A stretch of DNA of 64,000 bases from Liolophura sinensis (taxonomy: Eukaryota; Mollusca; Polyplacophora; Chitonida; Chitonidae): the NCBI RefSeq assembly GCF_032854445.1, contig NC_088301.1:18425223-18489222 (forward strand). Reading direction: 5' to 3'. This document shows, one piece after another, positions 37,650 through 64,000 of this stretch. A model generated the notes under the pieces. That model saw only the letters and a program-made list of their open reading frames with translations, had not been told where the DNA came from and made no database searches. A program made the translations under genes and the position numbers. Positions within the stretch are counted from its first letter, which is position 1, and every line of letters starts with the position of its first letter.

Positions 37650-38836
37650 GTTTAAAATCACAGTTTTCCTGCCATACCAATTGTAGAGAGAAAATCAAAA
37701 ATAGTATCACTTTCTACAGAATTGAAAAGTTCTGAAAGAGACCTCACGTGATTTAAAGGAATCTCGTACAGGAGCAAAGTCGCCACAGTCAAGCAATATG
37801 TGCTTGACTGTGAACCGTTGATCACAAGCAAATCAATGAGGAGCATCTCCTTTTAACAAATACCCATGCGTAGCACGTGTTTGACCGATACGACACCTCC
37901 TCAAAATGCAAGAGTGGAGACGATGCCGTGAAAGGGAAGGCGTTGGACCAACAAACTGACGAATATCATGCAGTTTGTTTTTTTGTCTGGTCATCCCATT
38001 GAGCCTGAAACAAGGGTTTGATATAGGAGGAAATAAGTGAACGCAAGTCCAAATATGGAACGTCAGTTTGGGTAGTAACGGAATGCAAAGCCGCCTTCGC
38101 GGCTTCATCTGCAGCAGTATTCCCAGGGATACCCATATGCTCAGGCACCCAACAAAAGACAATGATAAAATCTTCATTAAGTCGTTTAAACATCTCCCTG
38201 ATAGACAAAATGTCTGGATTTACAGACGAACTATCCCGTATTGCCTGGACGCAGGAAAATGAGAAATCTGCTACCTCCTAGCTCTGGAATGGACCGAAGT
38301 GCGCACAAAATTGCCTTGGCTCCCGCAGTAAATACAGAACTGGAATTTGGAAACCGAGTTGAAATGGTTCTGGGCCCAAGGACAGCGGCAGAAGCCACGC
38401 CATCATCATTCTTGGAACCGTCAGTGAATATGCGGTGATAAAATGGATACTTTGAACACATATTACTAAACTCCTGCTGGTATACTAAAGGGTTGGTGGA
38501 AGATTTCTTCAGGGAGGAGAGCGAGGTATCAACCTGAGGCTCAGGACATAACCACGGTGGATCTTCCTGGATGCGTATGGGGGTGATAGTATCCAGCCCA
38601 AGTCCAGCTGCTTGCACATGTTCCTGGATGCGGACACCCAGTGGAGGAACAATGGATGGCTTCTGAGCATATAAATTCTTCAAATTCTGGATGGAAGCCA
38701 CAATCAAAGGCTGGGTTGGATGGATTGGCTCTAAGCTTGGTGATATACTGTAAGGATAGTTTAGTTCTTCGAAGCTCCAGGGGAGGCTCGTTTGCCTCAA
38801 CATACAGACTCTCCACGAGAGAGGTACGGAAAGCAC
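37650..38836 (-). pseudogene. LINE RNase H and C-terminal region, frame-broken
   Basis: Segments in different frames read in order: CLGAFRTSLVESLY, LYAQKPSIVPPLG, then RNase H FTDGSKNDDGVASAAV, CWVPEHMGIPGNTAADEAAK, then RIGQTRATHGYLLKGDAPH and ELFNSVESDTIFDFL. The last part is the usual Jockey C-terminus, which carries a CxxC/H-type knuckle in intact copies. Confidence 0.75.
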
Positions 38837-40020
38837 CTAAGCACAACCGTAGGGCCCGGTGATGTACAGTATTGAGTATTGAGCATGACGCACCTCCATA
38901 AACACTGCAGGCATTTTTCTAGCTTAGAACGAATCAGTGTTCGATAGAGCTGAAGTAGGGTTTCATGATCCCCTCCCCATCGAGCACTAGAGACAACCTT
39001 CAAAACATCAAGCGCCTTTAGGCATCTGGCTCTAAGATAATTAATGTGAGATTTAAATGTAAGGTGCTTATCGAAGATCACCCCGAGGAATTTTGCCTCC
39101 GGCACAACCTTGATGGGGGATCCATCTAAAAATACCTTGGGGTCTTCATGGGGGAAGTACTTCCGACAAAAGTGTACACAGTTAGTCTTCGACTTGGAGA
39201 ACTTAAATTCGTTCTCCAGTGCCCAGGCATGGATTTTGTTAAGGCAAATCTGCAGCTGTCTCTCAATAGTGTGCATACCTTTGTCTCGACAAGAGATACC
39301 AAGATCGTCCACAAAAAGGGATGCATTCATACTAGGAGATCTTAATTCGTTCTCCAGTGCCCAGGCATGGATTTTGTTAAGGCAAATCTGCAGCTGTCTC
39401 TCAATAGTGTGCATACCTTTGTCTCGACAAGAGATACCAAGATCGTCCACAAAAAGGGATGCATTCATACTAGGAGATAAAACTCTGGCAAGGCTATTAA
39501 TCTTAATGCTAAAGAGAGTAACTGATAAAATGCTGCCTTGGGGAACCCCCTGATCTTGTTCAAAGTAGCCAGATAGGGTAGCCCCATCCCGAACTTGGAA
39601 GTGACAATGGTCTGAGAATTTACGAATAAAGTCAGGAAGCCGACCTCTAAGTCCAAATCCATGCATATCTTTCATAATGCCATATTTCGAAGGAGTGTCA
39701 TATGCCTTTTCCAGATCAAAAAAGACAGATACGTCATGGTCACGATTAACGATACCGTTCTTAATAAAGCATTCTAGACGAACAAGGTGATCAACAGTAC
39801 TGCGATTCTCTTGAAATCCACATTGAATGTCGCTTATCAACTGATTAGTCTCCAAAAACCAAACCAAGCGATCGTTAATCATCCTCTCCATAGTCTTGCA
39901 TACACAACTGGTTAAGGAAATAAGACGATAGTTATTTGGATCGGTAGAATCCTTCCGGGCTTTGGGATGGGGACAATAATAGCGTTTTGCCATGAGGCAG
40001 GAAAATTCTCGGAAATCCAA
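38797..40020 (-). pseudogene. LINE reverse transcriptase frame with duplicated catalytic core
   Basis: Contains DSTDPNNYRLISLTS, motif A FFDLEKAYDTPSKYG, motif B QGVPQGSILS and motif C LFVDDLGIS. Motif C occurs twice, because 46 codons from SPSMNASLFVDD to HAWALENE are repeated in tandem at DNA level (39206-39343 and 39344-39481, offset 138 bp). The reading frame is kept across the duplication. Continuity is lost near 38840, where the thumb region moves to another frame (CLGAFRTSLVESLYVEANEP). Confidence 0.8.
39206..39481 (-). repeat. 138-bp in-frame tandem duplication inside LINE RT
   Basis: Two adjacent copies of a 138-bp unit, essentially identical apart from the junction (acttaaattc versus atcttaattc at the copy starts). 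Near identity implies a recent event in this copy or an assembly artefact. Confidence 0.9.
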
Positions 40021-41498
40021 TTGGTATTAAAAATTTCAAGAAGCACCCTCAAGGAAGATTCTGGAAGGTGTGGTAAAAGCTGATAGTGGATATCATCTGG
40101 CCCTGGAGTTGGGTCATGGGCCTTGCTAAGGGATGCGGATAATTCATGTAGAGAAAATATAGCTTTGTAGGATTCTTCATTTGAGGATGTAAAATCGAGA
40201 GGACTTGCCTCGGTCCGTTCCTTGTTACGCTGGAACTGAGGCAAGTAATTATCTGAAGACGAATGGTGCGCAAAAGAAGCGCTCAACCTATTGACTATGT
40301 CAAGTTTTTCCGTCAAAGAATTATTCCCGTCTTTAAGATGATTGACAGTTACATTGGATCCCTTGCCTTTGATGCGTTGGATCATATTCCAGACTTGTGA
40401 CATAGGGGTACGATGCTTAGTCTTAGAAACATAACGTTTCCGAGAGTCACGTTTGGACAGTTTGATCGTCCTACGGGCTTTAGCTCGAGTACGCCTAACA
40501 TCGTCTAAATTACCGGGAGATGGTCTACATCGGTACACGCGCTCAGCACGTTTCCTGAAACGCCTAGCTCGTTTACAGTCCTCCGTGAACCACGGTTTCT
40601 TAATACGGGGAACCGCACAAGATTTCGGGATACTTTTGGAGGCTACATCGATTAGCTGATCCGAGAATAACTGGATAGGATCAACTGCATCAAGAAAAAG
40701 GTCGCTAGTAAGTGTTTTACCACACAGAACAGCAAAGCGGGGCCTGTCTGCTTTATCATAATTAAAGCGTGGAAGGGAGGAAGAAACCGGCTCCTCAAGG
40801 GTAAGTGTGGTGGGGAAGTGGTCGCTTCCGCAGAGATCATCATGGACGCTCCATCTGAATTTCGATCTTAGCCCTGCATCAGCCAGAGCTAAATCAAGGA
40901 CCGAATAAATGCCCTTTGCAGGATGAAGGTAAGTATGTGTGCCATCATTTAAGACGCATAGAGAGTTCTTAGATATAAAATCCTCCAATACAGAGCCCTT
41001 CTGGTTACGTTTAGAGTCACCCCAGAGAACACTATGGGCATTAAAGTCACCCAAAAGAAGACATGGTTTAGGTAAATGATCATATAAATTTTGCAGCTCT
41101 TGTCGGCGCATACCATTCTCAAGTGGCCTATCAAAAAGGTAATGTTCCCGGCTGACGTGATGGACCGTGCCATACCGGGTCATCAAACCTCGAATAGTGT
41201 CATCAGTCACCTCGATCGGACATCGAGGTCTAACCAGGAGCCTTTGCTCCTCCACATCATATATTGGACAATCTACCCCGTTGAATGAGAAGCTGATAGT
41301 CAACAGCTGTTTCTTCACAGTTTGTGTAGCCACTGTGACATTCCAGACATCTCTAGAGACATTAATTAGTCCCTTTAGAACATTAGTCCCACTCCCCATT
41401 AACTCCTTTAGCCGATTGTATACTTCAAACGGTTGGACACCTCCCTGTATTACAAGCTTAAGGCTTAAGGGTCTATTTACTCGCCCTGCCCACAACAT
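39912..41498 (-). pseudogene. LINE ORF1-endonuclease fusion frame
   Basis: An open frame of 528 codons, the longest in the window. Roughly the first 125 codons look like the ORF1 product of Jockey/I elements (IYDVEEQRLLVRPRCPIEV, YGTVHHVSREHYLFDRPLEN). Near 41110 it passes directly into the middle of the endonuclease domain (RRQELQNL...LLLGDFNAHSVLWGD). The catalytic N-terminal half of the endonuclease is therefore missing, best explained by an internal deletion that happened to stay in frame. The frame continues to the RT N-terminus (NFPASWQNAIIVPIPKPG) before a frameshift. Confidence 0.75.
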
Positions 41499-41744
41499 TG
41501 TGGGCCAGGGCGAGAACTACTACCCTAAATAGAGGACCACAACTATGCGTTTGAAACAGTGTGGATGCTGAGTGCAAAATAGATACGATATTACAAAGTT
41601 GAAATGCACTAAACTATGTACAGGCTAGTGAATATGTCCTGCCTCTAAGAGCGACATACCGTAATGTCGCACCACCTTCAGACTGGGTGACCACGAAACA
41701 AAAGCTGAGAGCATAAAGGCTAGTTCCACGGCCAGCCAGGGACC

Positions 41745-41865
41745 TATTTAGGGTCAAGGGACCTTTGTGTTCAGTACACGGACTTGTTACTCTGCGGTAA
41801 AAAGATTACAGCTGTGTGAGCATACAGGGTGAAAGGACCTTTAGGTTAGATAACCGCACAGCATC
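41745..41865. repeat. Minisatellite split by the LINE, right part
   Basis: tatttagggtcaagggacct, ttgtgttcagtacacgga, ctctgcggtaaaaagattac and aggacctttaggtta: about one and a half units of the array at 37257-37497. Confidence 0.7.
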
Positions 41866-42055
41866 AAAGTGAATGCTTTGATACATACTATTATTAAATG
41901 CTGATGGAACCTTTGTATTTTACGTTTATTTGACGTCTTTTTCAGAATTGAAACCTTACTTTATGACTGTCGCTCGTCTGTTTTCACGTCTCAGCAAAGC
42001 TCCAGACACAAAGGCGTGGTTTGGATCTATACATGTAGGCCTACTGATTGCATAT

Positions 42056-42125
42056 TTATGGGGTCTCGCAACTATGTAGTAGCCTGTCACCAATGCGGTC
42101 GCTGTGAGTTAAGACCACCTTGTTT
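42056..42125 (+). mobile_element. SINE fragment
   Basis: tgtcaccaatgcggtcgctgtgagttaaga matches the B-box region of the SINE. The rest of the element is not recognisable. Confidence 0.4.
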
Positions 42126-43024
42126 CTGCCCACCACCACGTATGTAGTTTGTTCATTTTTGCCGCGCCATGCAAGTATCCTCCTATGAAATGATACATCC
42201 AACAGAAGACGAAATAAACCGAGAACTTTTGGGAACGTGTATACACATACTTCATATCCAATTGTTACTGTCGAGTGATTAGAAACTCGAGTCGAGTGGT
42301 TACAGACAATATCACGGGAGATCTTGCTGTAAATCCTGACTTGTATTGTGCCGAGCACTTCATCGTGTGATTGTCATTCATCCAAGTACACTGCTTATTA
42401 TCACGCACGAGACTCGTTTAAATGGCAAGTGGCATGATTCACCCATGGGTAGTTGCTTTTGTTTTCATTCAGTAACACTACAGCTAAACAGCAAACAAAT
42501 CTGTTCTAACCCACAGTTGTCTTCGAATGGCTCAGATTAATCAGTGAGGTGGATTAACATCTGCTACATTAAATGACAACTCCAGATGATTGCGTTCAAA
42601 CAATGTATTAATATATAATGAGACATTTGTGAAATGATGCCAAATACATGAACACTGGTTTACCAATACATACAAATACAACACAGGAATGCATACGGCA
42701 AATAAACAATGTCTAAAGCCGGTGACACACAACACGGATTTTTCCGCTCGTACTGGCGTATTGTGTGAATTTCTAAAAACCGCCTACATGTAGCGTACCC
42801 GAGTACGTATACGTCAGAGTATTCTGCAGGCGATCGTGTCCGCTTCGAATTCGCTTGTATCAAAAATGGTAGATACTGGCGAAGAAATACGCCGGCGATT
42901 TCACCCTGTCCTTGAGCGAATATCAACGATTAAACCATTGAGCGGAATTGTGTTGAGGTCACATGACATAACCTAGTAACCACGTAGCAATAATGCACGC
43001 TGGGTTCATCCATCTGAGATCACA

Positions 43025-43158
43025 GTACATAACGCTGGGATACCACAACGTTGGAATACCATAACGTTGGGATACCATATCGATGGGATATCGTAACGTT
43101 GGGATATTGTAACGTTTGGACACCATAACGTTGAGATACTATAACGTTGGGAAATCTT
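43025..43158. repeat. Tandem repeat, unit about 18 bp
   Basis: Seven or so copies of taacgttgggataccata with point changes. A single unit occurs at 7095-7113 in the homologous 3' flank of gene A, so the array expanded from a pre-existing unit. Confidence 0.75.
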
Positions 43159-44054
43159 TCGTCAAGACATATTACAGTACATGTATTTTTGTGAAAATTA
43201 TTTATACCAAAAAGATACATTTATACACTACAAAACATTAATCTTCTACACGTAGAGATCTCCTGGACTCCTATTTATGAAGTGCGTAAGAAAACCAAAA
43301 TCAGAACAGGAAACCACTAAAATTGTGGTTTCATTTGGAAATTATAAATTATGCCTATTTGGAAGGTAATAAAACAAACCGTCCTTCAAATGACGTATAT
43401 ACTTGTCGACATCTGGCGTTTGTGAGATCATAGTGTTTATTTATAAAACAGCTATGTTAAACAACCTAATAGTTGTGTTCATTATATTAAACATGTCCCA
43501 GTTTTACATACTCGTATTTCAATGTGCATGATTTTGTGTTTATATCATGTCTAAATAACCGATCAATATGCAAAACAAGTTTACTATAGTTAACAGTGAC
43601 ACTTACTATGGAAGGATTTCACATGTTTCGTATAGTAAATATTTTACATGTTTATTGGTTTTTACACTTAATATCAACACAAAGTCATGTTTACTGGACT
43701 ACATCTATTTGTGTTTATTATAAACATCCACCACATTATCATCTAAACAATTCACATATATACTATAATAATCATATCTCATTAATTACCCCCAAAAAAT
43801 TTGTAAATGAACACAAGGGCCAGATTTCAAATTGTAACCTAAATGTATTAAAAAACCAGCCTGTTACTTAGTCTATGTTTTTTCCATCAATCATTCAAAA
43901 ATTACAACGGTTTGTCTCTTAAATTTGTCCACCTTTATTTGCAATTAGGACCGCTTGGGTGGCCTACAAAAAGTGGCACTGGTTACTTTCTCGCTTGGTG
44001 CTCAGCATTAAGTTTTTAGAGCTTGGAAACATGACACATCGGTATGATACCATA

Positions 44055-44160
44055 CTTTGGCGGCGTGGATTCGCCTTGCCAGAGGAAGACACCATATATG
44101 TACACACACTTCGCTGTCATATGACTCAAAATTGTTGAGCACGACGTTAAGTCTGACACA
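44055..44160 (-). repeat. Fragment of family 2 repeat
   Basis: Contains ctttggcggcgtggattcg, cgctgtcatatgactcaaa and gttgagcacgacgttaag, the reversed core of the family. Confidence 0.45.
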
Positions 44161-45001
44161 CACATACATAACCTAGATTTAGTGGCTATTTTAATTCCTT
44201 CACATACTTTCGGGAATTGATGTCTTAAGTTGTTTTGAAAATTGCAATTATCCACTTGGAATACCACAACATTGTCGATCTATGAGAGATATACAAATGT
44301 CGGACTAAATATGAATTTAAATATTTACGTACAAAAACTGATTGAATAAAATCCTGAGTTGAACACCAAGGCAGTTATGTATGGCCATTTGCCTACTGGC
44401 GCAGTATCTTCGCTGCTCTGGATTTACTTTGTATGCTGTAGCCCTTTATACTGACGCTTGGCTAGTAAGCATTTTGTGTAATTTCTCTCACTTGATACTT
44501 ACGCCATAAATAGGTAAATTCACTTAATTACGAGAAACAGTTTCAGAAAAAACCGATTTCATGAACAGATTTCACTGGCTCAAACGTGTATTAGCAGTCA
44601 AGACTCACATTACTTAATCTGGAAAAAGTCCCATGAGTTTAATATTAGGCAAAGACGGTACTAAGGTTTAAGTCTGGATTAACTTCTCATACACCTCTGA
44701 ATAACCACAGATATTGTAAGTGATATGAAATACATACTAACAGCATAGAGAGTAAAACCAGCTCATTGATGACAGTGTGATATTTGGTAAAAGGTCACAC
44801 GTAACCGGTGAAATCACGGCTTATTGTCAATTTATCTCAGTTAGGCTTTTATTCTGACTGCGTGTTGACCACATTTAATATACAATCACATTAAACCAGT
44901 GTAAAGAGATCAGACCTCAGCAATAGTTTGTCCAATGGTAATATATTGCCTGATGTAGAACTACAATATAAATACCCGCAAATGTATTTCAGTGTGATTC
45001 A

Positions 45002-62058
<17,057 letters not shown>

Positions 62059-62504
62059 CTGAAATTCAGCGGTAACCAGAATCAACGTTTAGCATAAAGG
62101 AACTTCTGGCCATCTTTGGTAAATTATAAGCGTAGATTTGATGTTTTAATATGAGGTTTAGTTTTGAGGCAGTAACTTTGGACAAATTTATATATGGAAA
62201 AAAAATACCGAAGTATTTAATACAAGAATTATAAAAACACAAAGAAAATAGCTTACCTCACAAAAAGCTTAAATTAGCACAGACCTTATGCTTAGATGTA
62301 TGCAAAGGTTTTCATTTTGTTGAGTAAAATTCCAGTTTTGCACAAATATAAACACCTAAAACTGAAATCATTTTCTTTCCTGGTACCATGTGTTGTGAAA
62401 TAAATAATAATATGAAGTCAAAAATACTTCGTTTATAGTCACCGTAAGTCTTGGATTTTACTGTGAGGGTGTATAAGAGTTTAATTGCTGATTTATATAC
62501 ATCT

Positions 62505-62745
62505 TTGGTCTCTTACGCCGTGCACTTATACGACGGTGGCCAGCATTATGGTGCGAAGAAACCGGGTAGACCGCAAAGGAAACCCACGACCATTCCCGAG
62601 TTGATGGCAGACCTTCCCACGTACGGCCGGACAGGAAGGCAGCAAGGGGTGGACTCGAACTCGCAATGACAGCATTGATGAGAAGCTGCTGCGTCATTTT
62701 GCCCTGCTGGCACGGTAAGCACATCGGCCACAAATGCCCCAAGTT
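62505..62745 (-). mobile_element. SINE copy 5
   Basis: Minus strand GGGGCATTTGTGGCCGATGT, then the B-box-like GCGAGTTCGAGTCCACC, CTTCCTGTCCGGCCGTACGT, GGTTTCCTTTGCGGTCTACC and 3' CATAATGCTGGCCACCGTCG. Confidence 0.72.
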
Positions 62746-62879
62746 AAGCATTCGGGCGGATATGTACTGAAATCATATTGAATCCAGTTGCATCGGATCG
62801 AATCTTAGATTTTATAATTGACGATTGTCAACCGTTCCACATTGAAGTCACAATATCGGAGTTCATCATGGCTTTTCTT

Positions 62880-63055
62880 TTATTTATTTATTTATTGGAT
62901 TGGTATTTAATGAGCCGAACATAAGAATATTTCCCAAATACGACGGCGGCCAGCATTATTGTGACACGAAACCGGGAAAACCCACGACCAATCAGCAGGA
63001 CGTGAACTCACATGGGCCACGCAGGTGGGTAACACTGTAACCAATAGGCCAGAGA
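62880..63055 (-). mobile_element. SINE copy 6, truncated
   Basis: Contains tttatttatttattggattggt, acgacggcggccagcattat and cgaaaccgggaaaacccacgaccaat, and a short tRNA-head remnant (gtgggtaacactgtaacca). Placed 135 bp from copy 5 in the same orientation. Confidence 0.6.
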
Positions 63056-63684
63056 TGACTCACAATGGCTTTAAAAATTTTTCACGACGACCAAGTTACA
63101 ACAGCTCAAAATTTATCTCAACCATAACACGACTATGAGTCTGACAAACTTTTAGAGCCACTGAAGTGTATACTGTTGAAGGCCACTGACTGATCCCTGG
63201 TGATTTCCAATCTACATGATGAGTTCATTTTTTGTCCTTTCTCTCCATCCTTTCGTGTTGATGGTGATTAAGAAAACTGTGGTGTAGACAGATGGGAACT
63301 GGTGTCTGTTTTCCTGTTGCAGAGTGGTGTTTTAACATGAGGGTAACTGTACTGGAAAATTTGTCTACTTCAGCATAACCTTAAGCAGTAACAGTTGACG
63401 TCAACATAGCCGACTGCACAATTCGTCAAACGTATAAGTTGTCCGATATGACACAGTATCGGTTGTAGCACGGATTCTCGCATTAGACACTCACTCACTG
63501 GACCTGTGTATAATACGTTTACATGTATATGTATGCTCAACATTTTTCTGTAGTCTACGGCAGTACTGTAAACACTGTGGGGGAACAAATTCAGTAGAAG
63601 TATAAAACATTATTCCATACAGATATCTGATGTAAATTTACAACATTGACTTACCATAGAATGTGATCATCATAAAAATATGTA

Positions 63685-63925
63685 AGTTTCGGGTTTTACG
63701 TCGTACTTAGCAATTATTCAGGCATATCACGACGTGGAGTCATTAGGTGTACGTTCATATATCATCATTTCTATTGGCGCGGCGTGTCCACACCGCCGAA
63801 ATACTTTCGCCATTAAAGTAATAAGCCAAAGACACCAGACATAACACCTCGTCCAGCCACATTATACTGACACCGGGCCCACCAGGCCTGGTTTCAGGCT
63901 CTAACCTAACCTGGAAAGTCCTTGC
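63685..63925 (+). repeat. Interspersed repeat, family 2, copy 3
   Basis: gggttttacgtcgtacttag, cgacgtggagtcattaggtg, caccagacataacacctcg and cattatactgacaccgggcc. Same order as 35365-35668. Confidence 0.55.
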
Positions 63926-64000
63926 CTCTCTTTCATGTTACACATACTGTGTTTCTCTTTTGGTTTATGTCTTATGGCTTATGTTCCATAAACTGGTTTT

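Larger units (their letters stand above)
37495..41744 (-). mobile_element. Jockey/I-type LINE with RNase H, defective, with 14-bp TSD
   Basis: About 4.25 kb. The 14-bp direct repeat TATTTAGGGTCAAG at 37481-37494 and 41745-41758 flanks it. Minus-strand order: ORF1-like RNA-binding segment, C-terminal part of an apurinic-type endonuclease (GDFNAHSVLWGD, SDHFP), reverse transcriptase (FFDLEKAYD, QGVPQGSILS, LFVDD), RNase H (FTDGSKNDDG, HMGIPGNTAADEAAK), a Cys/His-bearing C-terminus and a 3' tail of ACTC repeats. Frame breaks lie near 39960, 38840, 38710, 38255 and 37840, so it cannot be translated as one protein. Confidence 0.88.
62100..64000. other. Right-edge region, gene B intron 1
   Basis: Holds SINE copies 5 and 6 and the family 2 repeat copy 3. 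63060-63600 is homologous to 21020-21500 of gene A intron 1 (ggccactgactgatccctggtgattt; gacgtcaacatagccgactgcaca). Gene B exon 1 is therefore expected to the right of the window. Confidence 0.5.

Noticed and set aside
63649-63675. Possible gene B first exon (ATGATGATCACATTCTATG|gtaagt)
   Set aside because: There is a good donor and a similar MxITF ending, but the upstream sequence is a family 2 repeat and there is no signal peptide core. Homology of 63.06-63.6 kb to gene A intron 1 places the true exon 1 beyond the window.

Overview
This is eukaryotic, AT-rich, intron-rich DNA, most likely from a mollusc (bivalve or gastropod). Three things support this: coding blocks are short phase-1 exons with GT/AG borders; there are several copies of a tRNA-headed SINE and of interspersed repeats with (GAGT)n tails and 'ttttacgtcgtact' cores, which I associate with molluscan genomes; and relics of many transposon classes are present. 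The assignment rests on repeats and gene families recalled from general knowledge, not on a search.

The main content is a tandem pair of paralogous cell-surface receptor genes, both on the minus strand. Gene A spans 23012 to 8394 and can be followed from start codon to stop in nine exons (about 451 aa). Gene B spans 62058 to 45002; its first exon lies beyond the right edge, and nine exons are visible (about 508 aa if exon 1 matches that of A). The order in both is: signal peptide (A only), a short Cys-rich EGF-like exon, an F5/8 type C (discoidin/fucolectin-like) domain split over two exons, three (A) or four (B) eight-cysteine EGF-like exons of 50-51 codons, one transmembrane exon, and a cytoplasmic-tail exon. 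All exons before the tail join in phase 1, except the TM-tail junction, which is phase 2 in both. The tails share three tyrosines and end in the same five residues (EYVNL), which suggests phosphotyrosine signalling or endocytic sorting. Relics of a third paralogue lie between them: a first exon at 31.0 kb, a decayed EGF exon at 32.8 kb, and flank-like sequence. Genes and flanks have been shuffled by local segmental duplication.

Mobile elements fill introns and spacers. The largest is a Jockey/I-type LINE with RNase H (37495-41744, minus). It is flanked by a 14-bp target-site duplication inside a minisatellite, has an internal deletion and several frameshifts, and carries an in-frame 138-bp tandem duplication of its RT catalytic core. 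Others are a second LINE fragment (52.95-54.34 kb), a small FADD-type RT fragment (16.15-16.41 kb), an RT of another type (47.6-48.84 kb), a DIRS-like tyrosine recombinase relic (49.5-50.14 kb), a Crypton/DUF3504-like recombinase relic (60.2-61.08 kb), a TIR element with a Tc1/mariner-like C-terminus (54569-55138), and SINE copies.

The left 8 kb and most of 24-37 kb and 42-45 kb hold no gene I can recognise. Long open frames there are short, lack support, or often begin at non-ATG codons.
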